Shown here: positions 39,901 to 49,511 of the stretch, one piece after another
Position numbering within the stretch: position 1 is the stretch's first letter
Layout: each line of letters starts with the position of its first letter
Virus record (IMG/VR): IMGVR_UViG_3300025769_000192
Span: 1-49,725 of that record
Origin: a virus
Strand: one strand, 5' to 3'
Length of the DNA: 49,725 nucleotides
Made by a program: the position numbers and the translations under genes
The notes under the pieces: generated by a model
What the model was told of the DNA's origin: nothing
Database searches by the model: none
Seen by the model: only the letters and a program-made list of their open reading frames with translations

Positions 39901-42900
39901 GGCAGAATCCTGATGAACTAGAAGTTGGCCAGGTTACTGGTGTAACATCTTCAGTCGCAGGTTCAGAGTCTAATGTTAACACTACTTCCACGACAACAAC
40001 AGGTGATGGACTATTCATTGAAAATGTTACCACGGACGTAACAACCACAACTACTACTACAACTAATAAACACACAGTGACTAAAATTGTTGCTGAAGAA
40101 ACAGTAGAAGAAGTAATTGGTGAGAGGATTGTACAAGTTTTCAGTATTCCTTGGATGCGTTCTAGAAAGATTTATTTCAAAGCTGAAGGTATGCGTCCTA
40201 AGATTAGAGTATATCCTTTCTTTAATAGTAAGAACGTTTCTAAATGGTGTCGCCAAGAATCTTTTGTTCGTTTTTCAGAAAGGACAGAAGATGATGGTAA
40301 CTTAAATACTCAATACACACAGCATCCTGATGGTCCAACTAGTTTGGTCACGAACGAATTTGGTGAAGTTTCGGGTTCTTTCCTGATTCCAAGAAGAATT
40401 AATCCAGACTTGTACTACAAAACCATTCTAGGGTTGGAAGAATATGATCCACAACAAGATGTAGATCGTTTTCCTTGTGGTGCATTAGAGTTTAAATTGC
40501 TTGACATATCACAGTCGTTAGATGCTGCAGCTACTACTAAAGCGTTTGCACTTTATGTTGCACAGGGAACTTTGAATCAAAAACAGAAAGATGTTTTAAG
40601 TACAAGGGTGTTGTATGAAGCAACCTCCGATTTCTTTAGTGAAAATACTCATGTTACTACAACTTCCGCTACATCGTTGCAACAGAACGAAACTACAGCT
40701 GCCCAGTTCACAGAACTACTGTCAAGTGTAGAGGAAATGCAAACAGAAATTGCTGACCTTGAAGACCAAGTTGATATTATTCAAGAAGAGTTGGACAGTT
40801 TAGAACTTGTTCAAATTAACAACACATATGTCACGAATAATATTACAGAAAACATTACTAATTCTGTTACGAATAATTACATTATTGACGAGTCTCCAGT
40901 AATAACTGAAAACAGTGGTGTTGGTCAAGATACTGGTAATCAAAACGATGATGGTATTGGTGCTATTGTTTCTGGTACCACTACGGTACAAGATGTTGTA
41001 GTGGCTTCTCCTATACCCGCAGGAACATTTCAGATTGCCTCTGCAAGTCAATCTGGTAGTGTTGCGGTTGTTACATTTAATGTCAATAATGGTGGTGAAG
41101 CTGTCGTTGGTACAGCAAACTCTATCGACATTAATTATGAAGGTTCAGGAGAAAATGAAGTTGCAACCGTCATTCAAACTGATGGCACGTACAATGCAAA
41201 TACAAGCACTGTAAGCGAACCGGCCGGTAGTTCTGCAGCAGGTACAGATTATGAAGATGTGAAAGCACCAGCAGCTGCACCTGCATCAACAGTAGCGGGA
41301 AATCTTGCACCATCTACTAACGCAACTACATCATATAACGTCGATGAAGTTAGTAACACTAAAATTGCGTCAATACAAAACACAAGGTTCGCAGATAAGG
41401 TTGTCAAGATGGGCGGTTATGTCGACCCTATTGCACAAACCTTTATGGTTGATAACGAATTCGGTGTCTTTATTACTAAGGTAGGCATTTTCTTTACAAC
41501 TAAGGACCCAGAAATTCCGGTACAGGTTCAGATTAGACCTACAGTTAATGGTGCTCCATCATCTAGTAAAATCATTGCTAGTAAGTTTGTAGCCGCATCG
41601 CAGGTTCAGGTACCAGCGAGAGCAGACCAAAGAAATTTCTCAGTGGTTAAAACTAAAGAAACTGTATTTGAATTTGATGAACCAGTTTTCTTAAGTCCTT
41701 TCACTGAATATGCAATTTGTGTTATTGCTCCTAATACCCCTTATTATACTGTATATGTGTCTGAAATGGAACAGTTTGTTCTTGGTTCGACCGAAGAAAG
41801 AATTTTGACTCAACCTTCTTTAGGTTCATTCTTTAGGTCACAAAATTCACAGATTTGGGAACCAGACCAACAGGTAGACATGATGTATAAACTATATCGT
41901 GCTCAATTCCGTTATGGTGGTAAGGCAGTGTTCAGAAATGCTGATGTACCTAAAGAACTTCTAGACCCAGACCCCATCAATACAACGGCTGGTTCTACTG
42001 AAGTTTATATTTCTCATTATGACCATGGTTTACGAGTTGGTGATAAGGCGGAAATTTTAGGTCTTGATTCTGCCACACGTTATGGTGGTGGAGTAGGTAT
42101 AAAAGGTTCATCAATGATGACCATTAATGGTACTAGAAGAACAATTACCAAAGCTGATGCGTTTGGTTATGCCTTTGATGCCGACAGTGCGGCAACGACA
42201 ACGAGTACTTTTGGTGGAACCGGAATTACTTCGGACCGAAACATTCAGTTTAACGTAGCCAACCTAATAATTGAAACAGCAAATCCAGATGTTACTTCTG
42301 TATCAGCCGGATACAAATTCACAACAGGTAGTTCCATTGCTGGTGCCCAAGACATTGACTATGTTAAAGATACTAACTGGCAAAGAATTTCGCCTAAGAT
42401 TAATACTTCTTTTGATGCACCTAGAGTTATTGCTAATCGTTATAACGAAAATGCTCAGTTGTCTGGATTGCGTTCTTGTGAAATTAAAGTTGACATGAAG
42501 AGCAGTCATGAGTTTGTATCACCAATGCTCGACTTACAAAGAAGTTCATTGACATTGATTGAAAACATTATTGACTTTCAAGATTCCGCTGACGCTTCTG
42601 GAAATAAAAACATTCCTATCAGATATACTTCTGAGACAGATGCATACAGTGGTTCACACCCAGCGAAACATATCACTAAACCAGTTACATTGGTTGAAGA
42701 TGCTGTTGGACTCAAGGTTCTATATGCAGCAAATATTCCTGCAAATTCTGAAGTTGATTTGTACTACAGAGTAGCAGTTGAAGGTGAAAATATTGTTGAG
42801 AAAAATTGGGTTTATGATGCTCCGGAAAATACTTTACCCACAGACGAAAATCCAGCCATCTTTAGAGAATACACTAATTTGATCGGTGGTGATGATGGTA

Positions 42901-43007
42901 TATTAGATGCGTTTACTGAATTCCAATTAAAGTTGGTATTCCGTTCTAAAAATTCGTCTAAAGTTCCTGTGGTGAGAGATTTAAGAGCAATAGCTTTGGT
43001 AGATTAA
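36930..43007 (+). CDS. Giant DUF4815-type structural protein (2025 aa)
   Basis: The N-terminal segment YDPKRGYHKVLFNSGRALQARELNELQTIIQKEISRLGGHLFKAGAAVKPGG matches the DUF4815 family, found in tails of marine T4-like phages. A predicted coiled coil at about 1258-1295 (VEEMQTEIADLEDQVDIIQEELDSL) is followed by Asn/Thr repeats (YVTNNITENITNSVTNNY) and an Ala-rich linker. The C-terminal third resumes a beta-rich fold ending in a conserved VPVVRDLRAIALVD. It probably joins the baseplate to the long fibre, standing in for T4 gp7/gp10. Direct homology to those is not claimed. Confidence 0.65.
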   Translation: MPTTYNSNIEYTTYRDDYDPKRGYHKVLFNSGRALQARELNELQTIIQKEISRLGGHLFKAGAAVKPGGITVNNNYEYVRLVSSANTTSSNLVGKTITGSTSQITAQVLQFVPGTDDVGDTTNVPTIFVRYKDTNPTTETSIDAVDNSGNSAPRFTPGEPLVVTGGDDVIVESSNTNPLIWPVGSGSKVGVGSGHYFVLGHFVEVPKQALILSKYFTGYTGEIGFVVYQDILTSSDSNLLYDNQGSTPNLTSPGADRYRIRLKLAKREDTLPTENYIFLARIANGAVANQVSGLNEYNKINDVLAQRTYEESGNYIAEPYKIRFVEIDSAAAEDRLYLEVSKGVAYINGYRSENPALKKLVIPKPTVSELVEGENVPVIYDRYLNGNSTDNTTHRGTLTLNSTVNLYDGTNGTGTVVGKVKVRSIERTTGSIGSVNSVTRIYISSSGDISESVRNARSIGTGPTNYFQLVLEGNPARALIKGNQKNKDLLFSLPRSRPSNVDPLDYDYIFQQTFTSDASGTTVVSTSDNDYTDTSSWIIASGDSGSVSFNATLNVNADQVTITGLNLGGASYTITGYKSITNANPKEKKPVETTTTGTVVSGTPFNLGQYDIKTISEIKDSANGNSIFSYFTLDNGQRDNHYVKGRLLQSFPYSGPIYVKYEYWKRGSTGNYYSKNSYVDNTTIAPFINITYNSIPSYKPNYDATTRLYNVLDFRPDFDSASGILENGTENFYLPKRSTQITGDISYYLPRADKLVMSQEGKLMYIRGVPDKNPQYKKTPDKSVELYKILMNANTLTPEDLSITKIESRRYTMKDIGKLEKKLDRLEEMTTLSLLELDTKNLNLLDADGNLRTKSGFFVENFKDQTLSATKSQEYRAALDFQSNTVRPTFSSDNIRLIWDSVSSSGIVKKGDMLYLDYAEVNWKSVEIASRNEPVNPFIIQIFNGQMTLSPGSDEWKDTKYKAPKIIPNGTRIENTDVGFIWNEHETNWQGQNPDELEVGQVTGVTSSVAGSESNVNTTSTTTTGDGLFIENVTTDVTTTTTTTTNKHTVTKIVAEETVEEVIGERIVQVFSIPWMRSRKIYFKAEGMRPKIRVYPFFNSKNVSKWCRQESFVRFSERTEDDGNLNTQYTQHPDGPTSLVTNEFGEVSGSFLIPRRINPDLYYKTILGLEEYDPQQDVDRFPCGALEFKLLDISQSLDAAATTKAFALYVAQGTLNQKQKDVLSTRVLYEATSDFFSENTHVTTTSATSLQQNETTAAQFTELLSSVEEMQTEIADLEDQVDIIQEELDSLELVQINNTYVTNNITENITNSVTNNYIIDESPVITENSGVGQDTGNQNDDGIGAIVSGTTTVQDVVVASPIPAGTFQIASASQSGSVAVVTFNVNNGGEAVVGTANSIDINYEGSGENEVATVIQTDGTYNANTSTVSEPAGSSAAGTDYEDVKAPAAAPASTVAGNLAPSTNATTSYNVDEVSNTKIASIQNTRFADKVVKMGGYVDPIAQTFMVDNEFGVFITKVGIFFTTKDPEIPVQVQIRPTVNGAPSSSKIIASKFVAASQVQVPARADQRNFSVVKTKETVFEFDEPVFLSPFTEYAICVIAPNTPYYTVYVSEMEQFVLGSTEERILTQPSLGSFFRSQNSQIWEPDQQVDMMYKLYRAQFRYGGKAVFRNADVPKELLDPDPINTTAGSTEVYISHYDHGLRVGDKAEILGLDSATRYGGGVGIKGSSMMTINGTRRTITKADAFGYAFDADSAATTTSTFGGTGITSDRNIQFNVANLIIETANPDVTSVSAGYKFTTGSSIAGAQDIDYVKDTNWQRISPKINTSFDAPRVIANRYNENAQLSGLRSCEIKVDMKSSHEFVSPMLDLQRSSLTLIENIIDFQDSADASGNKNIPIRYTSETDAYSGSHPAKHITKPVTLVEDAVGLKVLYAANIPANSEVDLYYRVAVEGENIVEKNWVYDAPENTLPTDENPAIFREYTNLIGGDDGILDAFTEFQLKLVFRSKNSSKVPVVRDLRAIALVD

Positions 43008-43008
43008 C

Positions 43009-43233
43009 ATGAAATTAGTAAAAGTAGATGGACACGCGGGTCTCGGTAGAGACTCGAAAACAGGTGCAATCATTAATATAAATAAAAGAGAAGTTGAGAC
43101 GGCTCGTGAAAGAAAGAGACGACGCAAAGAGGCTCAAGAAGAGAAATTACAACTTGAGTCTAAGATAGTCAATCTAGAGGATGATGTTGCCGATATCAAA
43201 GACATGTTAACCAAGATATTAGAGAAACTATAA
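43009..43233 (+). CDS. Small basic coiled-coil protein
   Basis: The 74-aa product starts MKLVKVDGHAGLGRDSKTGAIININK, a phrase kept in a small gene of T4-like phages (vdghxxLxRDxxtgAIxN), then a helix EVETARERKRRRKEAQEEK and a C-terminal heptad coiled coil (LESKIVNLEDDVADIKDML). It may link or chaperone structural proteins. It starts two bases after the previous stop and ends in TAATG with the fibre gene. Confidence 0.65.
   Translation: MKLVKVDGHAGLGRDSKTGAIININKREVETARERKRRRKEAQEEKLQLESKIVNLEDDVADIKDMLTKILEKL
43077..43084 (+). promoter_or_regulatory. T4-type late promoter inside the small coiled-coil gene
   Basis: An exact TATAAATA within the codons of the 74-aa gene, 149 nt before the fibre ATG (43233). 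It could raise fibre expression separately, but coincidence in AT-rich sequence is possible. Confidence 0.4.
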
Positions 43234-46200
43234 TGGCAGACCCTTACGGATACGATCGTCCCACCCTAGTTGACCTTACAGACAATGTAAACACTTTTCG
43301 TCGAAAAGTCAATCAGATTAGTGATGATCTTGGTGACAAGAGGCGTTTACTAACAGATGCTGGAACTTCTCTTGCGTCCGATAGTGATATTGTCGGTAAC
43401 TTAATTGAACTTGATTACCGATTAAACCAAACCAATGATGACCTCTATCTTCGTGCAGACGGCGGTAGTCTCTATATTCAAAATGGCACGACTTCTACCA
43501 TCGCTGCTGAATTCTTATATGATAGTGCAGCCGGTAACTTAAGTCTTATTACCCCGATGTCTGGTGATTTCACTATCGACACGGTTGGAGATATTATTCT
43601 TGACGCTGATGGTAATGATATTCGATTTAAGAATGGTGGCGGTGGTGATGAAGTAGTTCACACATTAGCTAATGACGCTAATTATACAATCACCGCACCA
43701 AACGATTATATCGTAGATGCTGTTGGTGATATTGACCTCGATGCTGGTGATTTAATTATTCGTTTCAAAGAGAACGGTACAACACACTTAACCCATACAT
43801 TAGGTCCAACAAACTTTATCAACTCTGCACAGAGTTTAGTGCGTAATGTTGATGGTGCGTTAACTGATTCTGCTGACACATCAATTTTAAGAGTCTCTGG
43901 TACCACCACTACTGATACAGTAGGAACTGATTATGTTTTAACAGCAGGTGGAAACTATACGGTTGACGTTGATGGTTCTATTGCTGACTCGGCTGGAACT
44001 ACAATTTCCAGAACCGCTGGTACAAATATTACAGATACAGCTACAACTGGTTCATATTCTTTAACAACTGGCACAACCATTACTCAAACATCAGGTGGCA
44101 ATTTCACTACGAATGTTACGGGCGATATTGATATTGATGCTAGTGGTAATTACACTTTAGATATTGTCGGTTCGATTGCGGATTCTGCAGCCACTATCTC
44201 ACGTGTTGCTACGACAACGATTAACGATACTTCCGGAACCACCACCACTCAAACAGTGGGCACAAACTACGCCTTGACTGCGGGTGGAAATTATACTGTC
44301 GATGTAGATGGTTCTATTACTGATTCTGCTGGAACTTCTATTTTTAGAACTTCTGGTACGACCACTACTGACACGGTTGGTAGTGATTATGCCTTGACGG
44401 CTGGTGGAAATTATACTGTCGATGTAGATGGTTCTATTACTGATTCTGCTGGAACTTCTATCACACATATTTCTGGGACAAGCACTACACACACCGTAGG
44501 AACAGACTATACACTAACAGTTGGTGGTACTTCTAGTATTTCTTCTGTCGGTGATTATACCCTTGACGTTGAAGGCGACATTATCTTTGATGCTGCTGAT
44601 AGTGACATCTTCTTCCAGAGAGCTGGTACAACGTTTGGTCAATTCCAGATGGGTGCTCAAGGAAATGTTAATACTCTTGAAATGGATGTTCCCCAAGGTG
44701 ATCTTTATTTTGATGTTACGGGTGACATCATCCTTGATGCCGATGGTACTAATGTAACAATAAAAGATGCTGGTACCACTCAATTCAACTTTATCTCTGG
44801 TACCGACAAAGAGATTGATGTTCCATCTGGCAACTTAACGGTAGATGTTGCTGGAGATCTTAATCTCGATGCAGCTGGTCAACAAATTAATTTCTTGGAT
44901 GCTACCAATACAAGGATGGTATTCAATCTTGATGCGACCCCACAACTTGATGTAACAGGTAATTATACTGTCACAGGTTCGGGTTCAATTCTTCAGTCTT
45001 CTACCACTACACAAGAATTGACGGGTACAGATATTACCCTTGATGCGTCAAATAACATTTACCTTGAGGCAGATGGTGATCAGATTCATCTTCGTGCTAT
45101 TACCGCTGATAAATTTATTTTTGGTGTAGGAACCAGTCCAACATTAGGTATTACTGGAAACTATACTGAAACAGGTTCAGGTTTCCTTTACACTAAAGCT
45201 GGAAGCTATCTCAAAGATTCAGCAGCAACAACCTCTACCTTAACTGCAAATAGTGCTATTACACGAACTTCTGTAAACAGTTCAATTACAGATGTTGCTA
45301 AAACAAACATCTCACAGACGGCAACTACAGGTTCTTATTCACAATCTTCTGGTACAACGTTTACGCAAACATCTGGTACAACATTTACTCAAACGTCAGG
45401 TGGAAACTTTACTACGGATGTTACGGGTAATATTGACATCGATGCCAGTGGTAACTATACATTAGACGTTGTTGGTTCTATTAGAGATTCTGCGGCAACT
45501 TACACAACTATTTCCGGAGGGGCCACTTCTAGAACTTCAGGTACTACAACAACGGATACGGTAGGAACAGAGTATACATTAACAGCGGGTAATAAAGTAT
45601 CTATTACAGGTGATTCTGTAGATATTGTTTCGGGGAGTGCTTTCACATTAACTTCGGTTGGTAATTTTACAACCAACGTTACGGGCGAATATCTTGTAGA
45701 CGCTTCTGGTGACATTACGTTAGATGCTGATGGTAATGATATTATCTTTAAGAATGGTGCTGGCGCTGATACAGTAACTCATACATTAACAGAAGATGGC
45801 GATTACACGATTACTCAAAGTGGGTCAGGTGACTACACCGTTGATGTTGGTGGAGATATTATTCTTGACGCTGACGATGGTGACATTTTCTTTAAAGATG
45901 CTGGTACAGAAGCATATAAGTTCACGTCTGATGGAACTATATCAAGAACAGGTGATATATTAGTTGATGTAACTGGTGATATTACACTTGATGCCGCTGG
46001 TGATAACATCATCTTCGCTGATGCTGGAAGTACACGTATAACTTATACATTAGGTGCAACAACTGACATTGGATTGGCAGGTAGTTTAACAACTACGGTT
46101 GGTGGGTCAACCACAGAAAATGTAACCAACTCTATAGAAAGAAATGCTGGTTCTACTATTCTTGATTCTGCTGGTTCGTCACACACAATTGTCGCTAAAA

Positions 46201-49200
46201 CCAATCTTGTACAAACTGCAACCGATGGTTCATACACTTTAACAACTGGTACTACCATTGCACAAACATCAGGTACCACAATAACTCGTACTGGTGGTTT
46301 AGGTATCTCTGATGTTGTGAGTTCAGGCAATTATTCATTGGATGCTCAGGCAGCTATCAAAGATTCTGCTGGAACAACTCACACAATTGTTGCTGGAACT
46401 GCAATCAATCAAACGGCAAAAACGGGTTTTATTCAGACTGTCACGGGTGGTAACTTTACAACCAACGTTGCGGGGAATTACTTAGTAGACGCTTCTGGTG
46501 ACATTACGTTAGACGCTGATGGTAATGATATCGTCTTTAAGAATGGCGCTGGTAGTGATGTTGTCACTCACACATTAGCTGATGACGCTAATTATACTAT
46601 TACTGTTCCTGGTGATTATACTGTAGATGCTGTTGGTGATATTACTTTAGATGCTGACGGTAATAATATTCGTTTTGATGATGGCGCTACTACTAGAGTT
46701 CGATATGACTTAGGTGCTACCAACGTAGAGAATTGGACTGGTAATCTTACTCGCAATGTATCTGGTTCAATTCTTGATTCTGCTGGAACAACATTAACAC
46801 ATGTTGCAGGAACCAATATTGTCCAAACTGCAAGTACAGGTTCTTATGCTTTAACAACTGGTACTACCATTGCACAAACATCAGGTACGACATTTACCCA
46901 AACATCAGTTACAACCTTCACTCAAACATCAGGAGGTAATTTCACTACTAATGTTACAGGTGAATATCTCGTAGATGCTTCTGGTGATATCACTCTTGAT
47001 GCAGATGGCAACGACATTATCTTTAAGAATGGGGCTGGCGCTGATACAGTCACCCACACATTAACAGATGCTGGTGCTTACACGATTACTCAAAGCGGAA
47101 CAGGTGACTATAAAATTGACGTTGGTGGAGACATTATTTTAGACGCTAATGGTGGTGACATTCGTTTATTTGACGATACAGTCGAGTTTGGCGCTTTCTC
47201 AAACAGTCTTACAAATTTGGTTATAAGTTCAACGGTAAACAACAGCGACATTGTTTTTAAAGGCTATGATAATTCTGTACTCATTACTGCTCTTACCTTG
47301 GATATGTCAGACAGTGGTTCAGCCATCTTTAGTCACGACATCTACTTACCTGATAACGGCAAGGCCATCTTCGGCGCTGGCTCTGACCTACAGATTTATC
47401 ATGATGAGACTAATAGTTATGTTAGTGATGTTGGGACAGGCAGTTTAATCCTAAGAGGCACAAACTTATTTTTACAAAATGGAGATGGCAGTCAAGATTA
47501 TATAACCTGTTCAAATGGTAGTGCTGTCAATATAAAACACGCAGGTTCAACTAAGCTGACCACCACCGCCACCGGCGTCGACGTAACGGGCACTGTGACG
47601 GCTGATGGGCTTCAAGTCACAAATATTGCTACGACGGGAACTAATCAAGAGGTAGCGTCATTCAGGACTGCTTCTGGTGGCGGTCTAGTAATCAGAAGCT
47701 CCGACCTTTCAGCGGCTAACCCTGACAGCATTATTGAACCTTTCTTTGACGAACGTTTAAAAGTAAAAACAAACGGTAATGATAGGCTCTTAATTTCAAA
47801 CAACGGAGATATCAGCTTCTACGAAGACACGGGCACGGATGCGAAGCTCTTCTGGGACGCTTCGGCAGAGTCGCTGGGGATTGGTACGAGTACAGTTCAT
47901 GCTGATCTTCATCTTGGTGCTGCAAGTCCACACATAGACATTGGCCCCTCAGCGGGAAACCGTGGCAAGGTCGGTTTTGATAGCAACAATGTCTATATCG
48001 GCTCTACGTCTAGCACTGGTGAAATACACTTCAGAAACAACATAGGCTCAACCGACGCTCCGCATACTTCTGGTGATACCAAGATGGTTATTACCGATTC
48101 TGGCGTCGGGATAAACACAACACCTAAAGCATGGACTGCGTTTGCTCCAGTTTTACAAATTAAAAATGCATCAACAGGCGGTGGTGGCGCTTTAGCAGGA
48201 ACAAGCGCAGACAACTTCCGCATGTTCGCCAATACTTACTATGACGGTTCTTATAAAAGATTAGCAACTGGATTCGCTACGCAATACGCCCAAGAGTCAG
48301 GCGCTCACGTCTGGTCTTATGCTGCATCAGGCGCTACTGATTCTATATTTACTTGGTCAGAAGCCATGCGCATAGATCCAAACGGCAACTTGCTTGTGGG
48401 TACTACTGATATTAATCCTTCACAAAATGCTGTGGAAGGTATTGCTCTTTCGGCTGGTACCTACGGTGGATATTTTAGTGCTGCAAGAAGCGGTGGTGTT
48501 GTTGCACAGCTTGCTCGTCTAACAAATGATGGGGACATATTAAACTTCAGAGACTCCGCGGATTCAATCGGTAGTATTGGTACTAATGGTGGTCTTTTAT
48601 ACTTAACTGGAACATCTAGCGGTTTAAAAATATCAAGTGGAAATATAAGACCTGTAAACGGTAGCGGAGCCAACCTTGATAACAGCGTTGACTTAGGTAA
48701 ATCTGATACCCGCTTCAAAGACCTCTACCTGTCAGGTACCGCATATCTACCTTCAGTAGACATCGATGGTGGTAGTATTGTTGGATGTACTGAAGTCGGT
48801 AGTGCCGCATCACCAATCTCTTCTGGTGAGTTTAACACATTAACAGTAAACACTAACCTATCTGTTCCAGGCACCATTTCTCCAAATGGAATTATATTTA
48901 ATGATGCTTCCGCATTGGGTAATGGTCGTTACGACCAGTCAATGACATGGGGTAATGACTCTGACTTGGCAATCTATCACGATGGGTCAAATTCTTACAT
49001 CTCAGACAAGGGAACTGGTGATTTAAGACTTACTACGAATGTGTTCAGAGTAAGAAATGCTGCTAATACACAGACCCAGATTCTTGCTGTGGAAGGTGGA
49101 GCTGTTACACTTTTTCATAGTGATGCATCCAAACTCGTAACTACATCTACTGGTGTAACAGTCACAGGCCTCTTAACTGCTGATACCAAGTCGTTTACGA

Positions 49201-49511
49201 TTGACCATCCTACTAAGGAAGGAATGAAGTTACGATATGGTTCACTTGAAGGACCAGAACACGGTGTATATGTTCGTGGTAGATTGAATGGTGAGAACAC
49301 TATTGAATTACCAGAAGTGTGGCTGGGTCTTGTAGACGCAGATACCATCACCGTAAACTTGACACCGATTGGTAAGGGTGAGTGTTGGGTTGAGGATATT
49401 CAGAACAACACAGTCACCGTTGGCGGTCACCTGAACTGTTTCTATATGGTTCTTGCAGAACGTAAGGATGTCGAGAAACTGAAAGTGGAGTTTCCCGCCG
49501 ATGGGAGTTAG
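43233..49511 (+). CDS. Repeat-rich long tail fibre (2092 aa)
   Basis: The N-terminus (MADPYGYDRPTLVDLTDNVNTFRRKVNQISDDLGDKR) is helical and probably attaches to the tail. Residues about 110-1320 are beta-solenoid-like repeats such as GDITLDADGNDIIFKNGAG and GGNYTVDVDGSI-DSAGT. Two IYHD-type modules, at about 1385-1460 and 1910-1985, flank a segment with different codon use. The C-terminal 110 residues (FTIDHPTKEGMKLRYGSLEGPEHGVYVRG) form a conserved fibre-end domain of marine phages, possibly a folding chaperone or tip. It would bind the host surface. It overlaps the next gene. Confidence 0.8.
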   Translation: MADPYGYDRPTLVDLTDNVNTFRRKVNQISDDLGDKRRLLTDAGTSLASDSDIVGNLIELDYRLNQTNDDLYLRADGGSLYIQNGTTSTIAAEFLYDSAAGNLSLITPMSGDFTIDTVGDIILDADGNDIRFKNGGGGDEVVHTLANDANYTITAPNDYIVDAVGDIDLDAGDLIIRFKENGTTHLTHTLGPTNFINSAQSLVRNVDGALTDSADTSILRVSGTTTTDTVGTDYVLTAGGNYTVDVDGSIADSAGTTISRTAGTNITDTATTGSYSLTTGTTITQTSGGNFTTNVTGDIDIDASGNYTLDIVGSIADSAATISRVATTTINDTSGTTTTQTVGTNYALTAGGNYTVDVDGSITDSAGTSIFRTSGTTTTDTVGSDYALTAGGNYTVDVDGSITDSAGTSITHISGTSTTHTVGTDYTLTVGGTSSISSVGDYTLDVEGDIIFDAADSDIFFQRAGTTFGQFQMGAQGNVNTLEMDVPQGDLYFDVTGDIILDADGTNVTIKDAGTTQFNFISGTDKEIDVPSGNLTVDVAGDLNLDAAGQQINFLDATNTRMVFNLDATPQLDVTGNYTVTGSGSILQSSTTTQELTGTDITLDASNNIYLEADGDQIHLRAITADKFIFGVGTSPTLGITGNYTETGSGFLYTKAGSYLKDSAATTSTLTANSAITRTSVNSSITDVAKTNISQTATTGSYSQSSGTTFTQTSGTTFTQTSGGNFTTDVTGNIDIDASGNYTLDVVGSIRDSAATYTTISGGATSRTSGTTTTDTVGTEYTLTAGNKVSITGDSVDIVSGSAFTLTSVGNFTTNVTGEYLVDASGDITLDADGNDIIFKNGAGADTVTHTLTEDGDYTITQSGSGDYTVDVGGDIILDADDGDIFFKDAGTEAYKFTSDGTISRTGDILVDVTGDITLDAAGDNIIFADAGSTRITYTLGATTDIGLAGSLTTTVGGSTTENVTNSIERNAGSTILDSAGSSHTIVAKTNLVQTATDGSYTLTTGTTIAQTSGTTITRTGGLGISDVVSSGNYSLDAQAAIKDSAGTTHTIVAGTAINQTAKTGFIQTVTGGNFTTNVAGNYLVDASGDITLDADGNDIVFKNGAGSDVVTHTLADDANYTITVPGDYTVDAVGDITLDADGNNIRFDDGATTRVRYDLGATNVENWTGNLTRNVSGSILDSAGTTLTHVAGTNIVQTASTGSYALTTGTTIAQTSGTTFTQTSVTTFTQTSGGNFTTNVTGEYLVDASGDITLDADGNDIIFKNGAGADTVTHTLTDAGAYTITQSGTGDYKIDVGGDIILDANGGDIRLFDDTVEFGAFSNSLTNLVISSTVNNSDIVFKGYDNSVLITALTLDMSDSGSAIFSHDIYLPDNGKAIFGAGSDLQIYHDETNSYVSDVGTGSLILRGTNLFLQNGDGSQDYITCSNGSAVNIKHAGSTKLTTTATGVDVTGTVTADGLQVTNIATTGTNQEVASFRTASGGGLVIRSSDLSAANPDSIIEPFFDERLKVKTNGNDRLLISNNGDISFYEDTGTDAKLFWDASAESLGIGTSTVHADLHLGAASPHIDIGPSAGNRGKVGFDSNNVYIGSTSSTGEIHFRNNIGSTDAPHTSGDTKMVITDSGVGINTTPKAWTAFAPVLQIKNASTGGGGALAGTSADNFRMFANTYYDGSYKRLATGFATQYAQESGAHVWSYAASGATDSIFTWSEAMRIDPNGNLLVGTTDINPSQNAVEGIALSAGTYGGYFSAARSGGVVAQLARLTNDGDILNFRDSADSIGSIGTNGGLLYLTGTSSGLKISSGNIRPVNGSGANLDNSVDLGKSDTRFKDLYLSGTAYLPSVDIDGGSIVGCTEVGSAASPISSGEFNTLTVNTNLSVPGTISPNGIIFNDASALGNGRYDQSMTWGNDSDLAIYHDGSNSYISDKGTGDLRLTTNVFRVRNAANTQTQILAVEGGAVTLFHSDASKLVTTSTGVTVTGLLTADTKSFTIDHPTKEGMKLRYGSLEGPEHGVYVRGRLNGENTIELPEVWLGLVDADTITVNLTPIGKGECWVEDIQNNTVTVGGHLNCFYMVLAERKDVEKLKVEFPADGS
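44283..44461 (+). repeat. 59-bp exact direct repeat within the fibre gene
   Basis: The sequence at 44283-44341 recurs without change at 44403-44461, a period of 120 bp (40 codons), so the reading frame is kept. It encodes GGNYTVDVDGSITDSAGTS twice. Slippage or recombination here would change fibre length in frame. Confidence 0.85.
45709..47060 (+). repeat. Imperfect long repeats of the fibre solenoid
   Basis: A block encoding SGDITLDADGNDI(I/V)FKNGAG then VTHTL and a gap recurs near 45709, 46495 and 46972, with a related copy near 43588 and a partial one near 46633. Nucleotide identity is high between the copies, with mostly synonymous changes, so they are old or under selection rather than fresh duplications. 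Confidence 0.65.

Noticed and set aside
44199-44492. CRISPR-like spaced repeats
   Set aside because: The repeats are 120 bp apart, in frame with the fibre gene and coding; there is no short-repeat/spacer alternation.
43706-46816. Several minus-strand ORFs inside the fibre gene
   Set aside because: They mirror the repeats of the fibre frame (Ser/Ile/Val-rich antisense of GDITLDADG units), have no ribosome sites and repeat in step with the sense gene.
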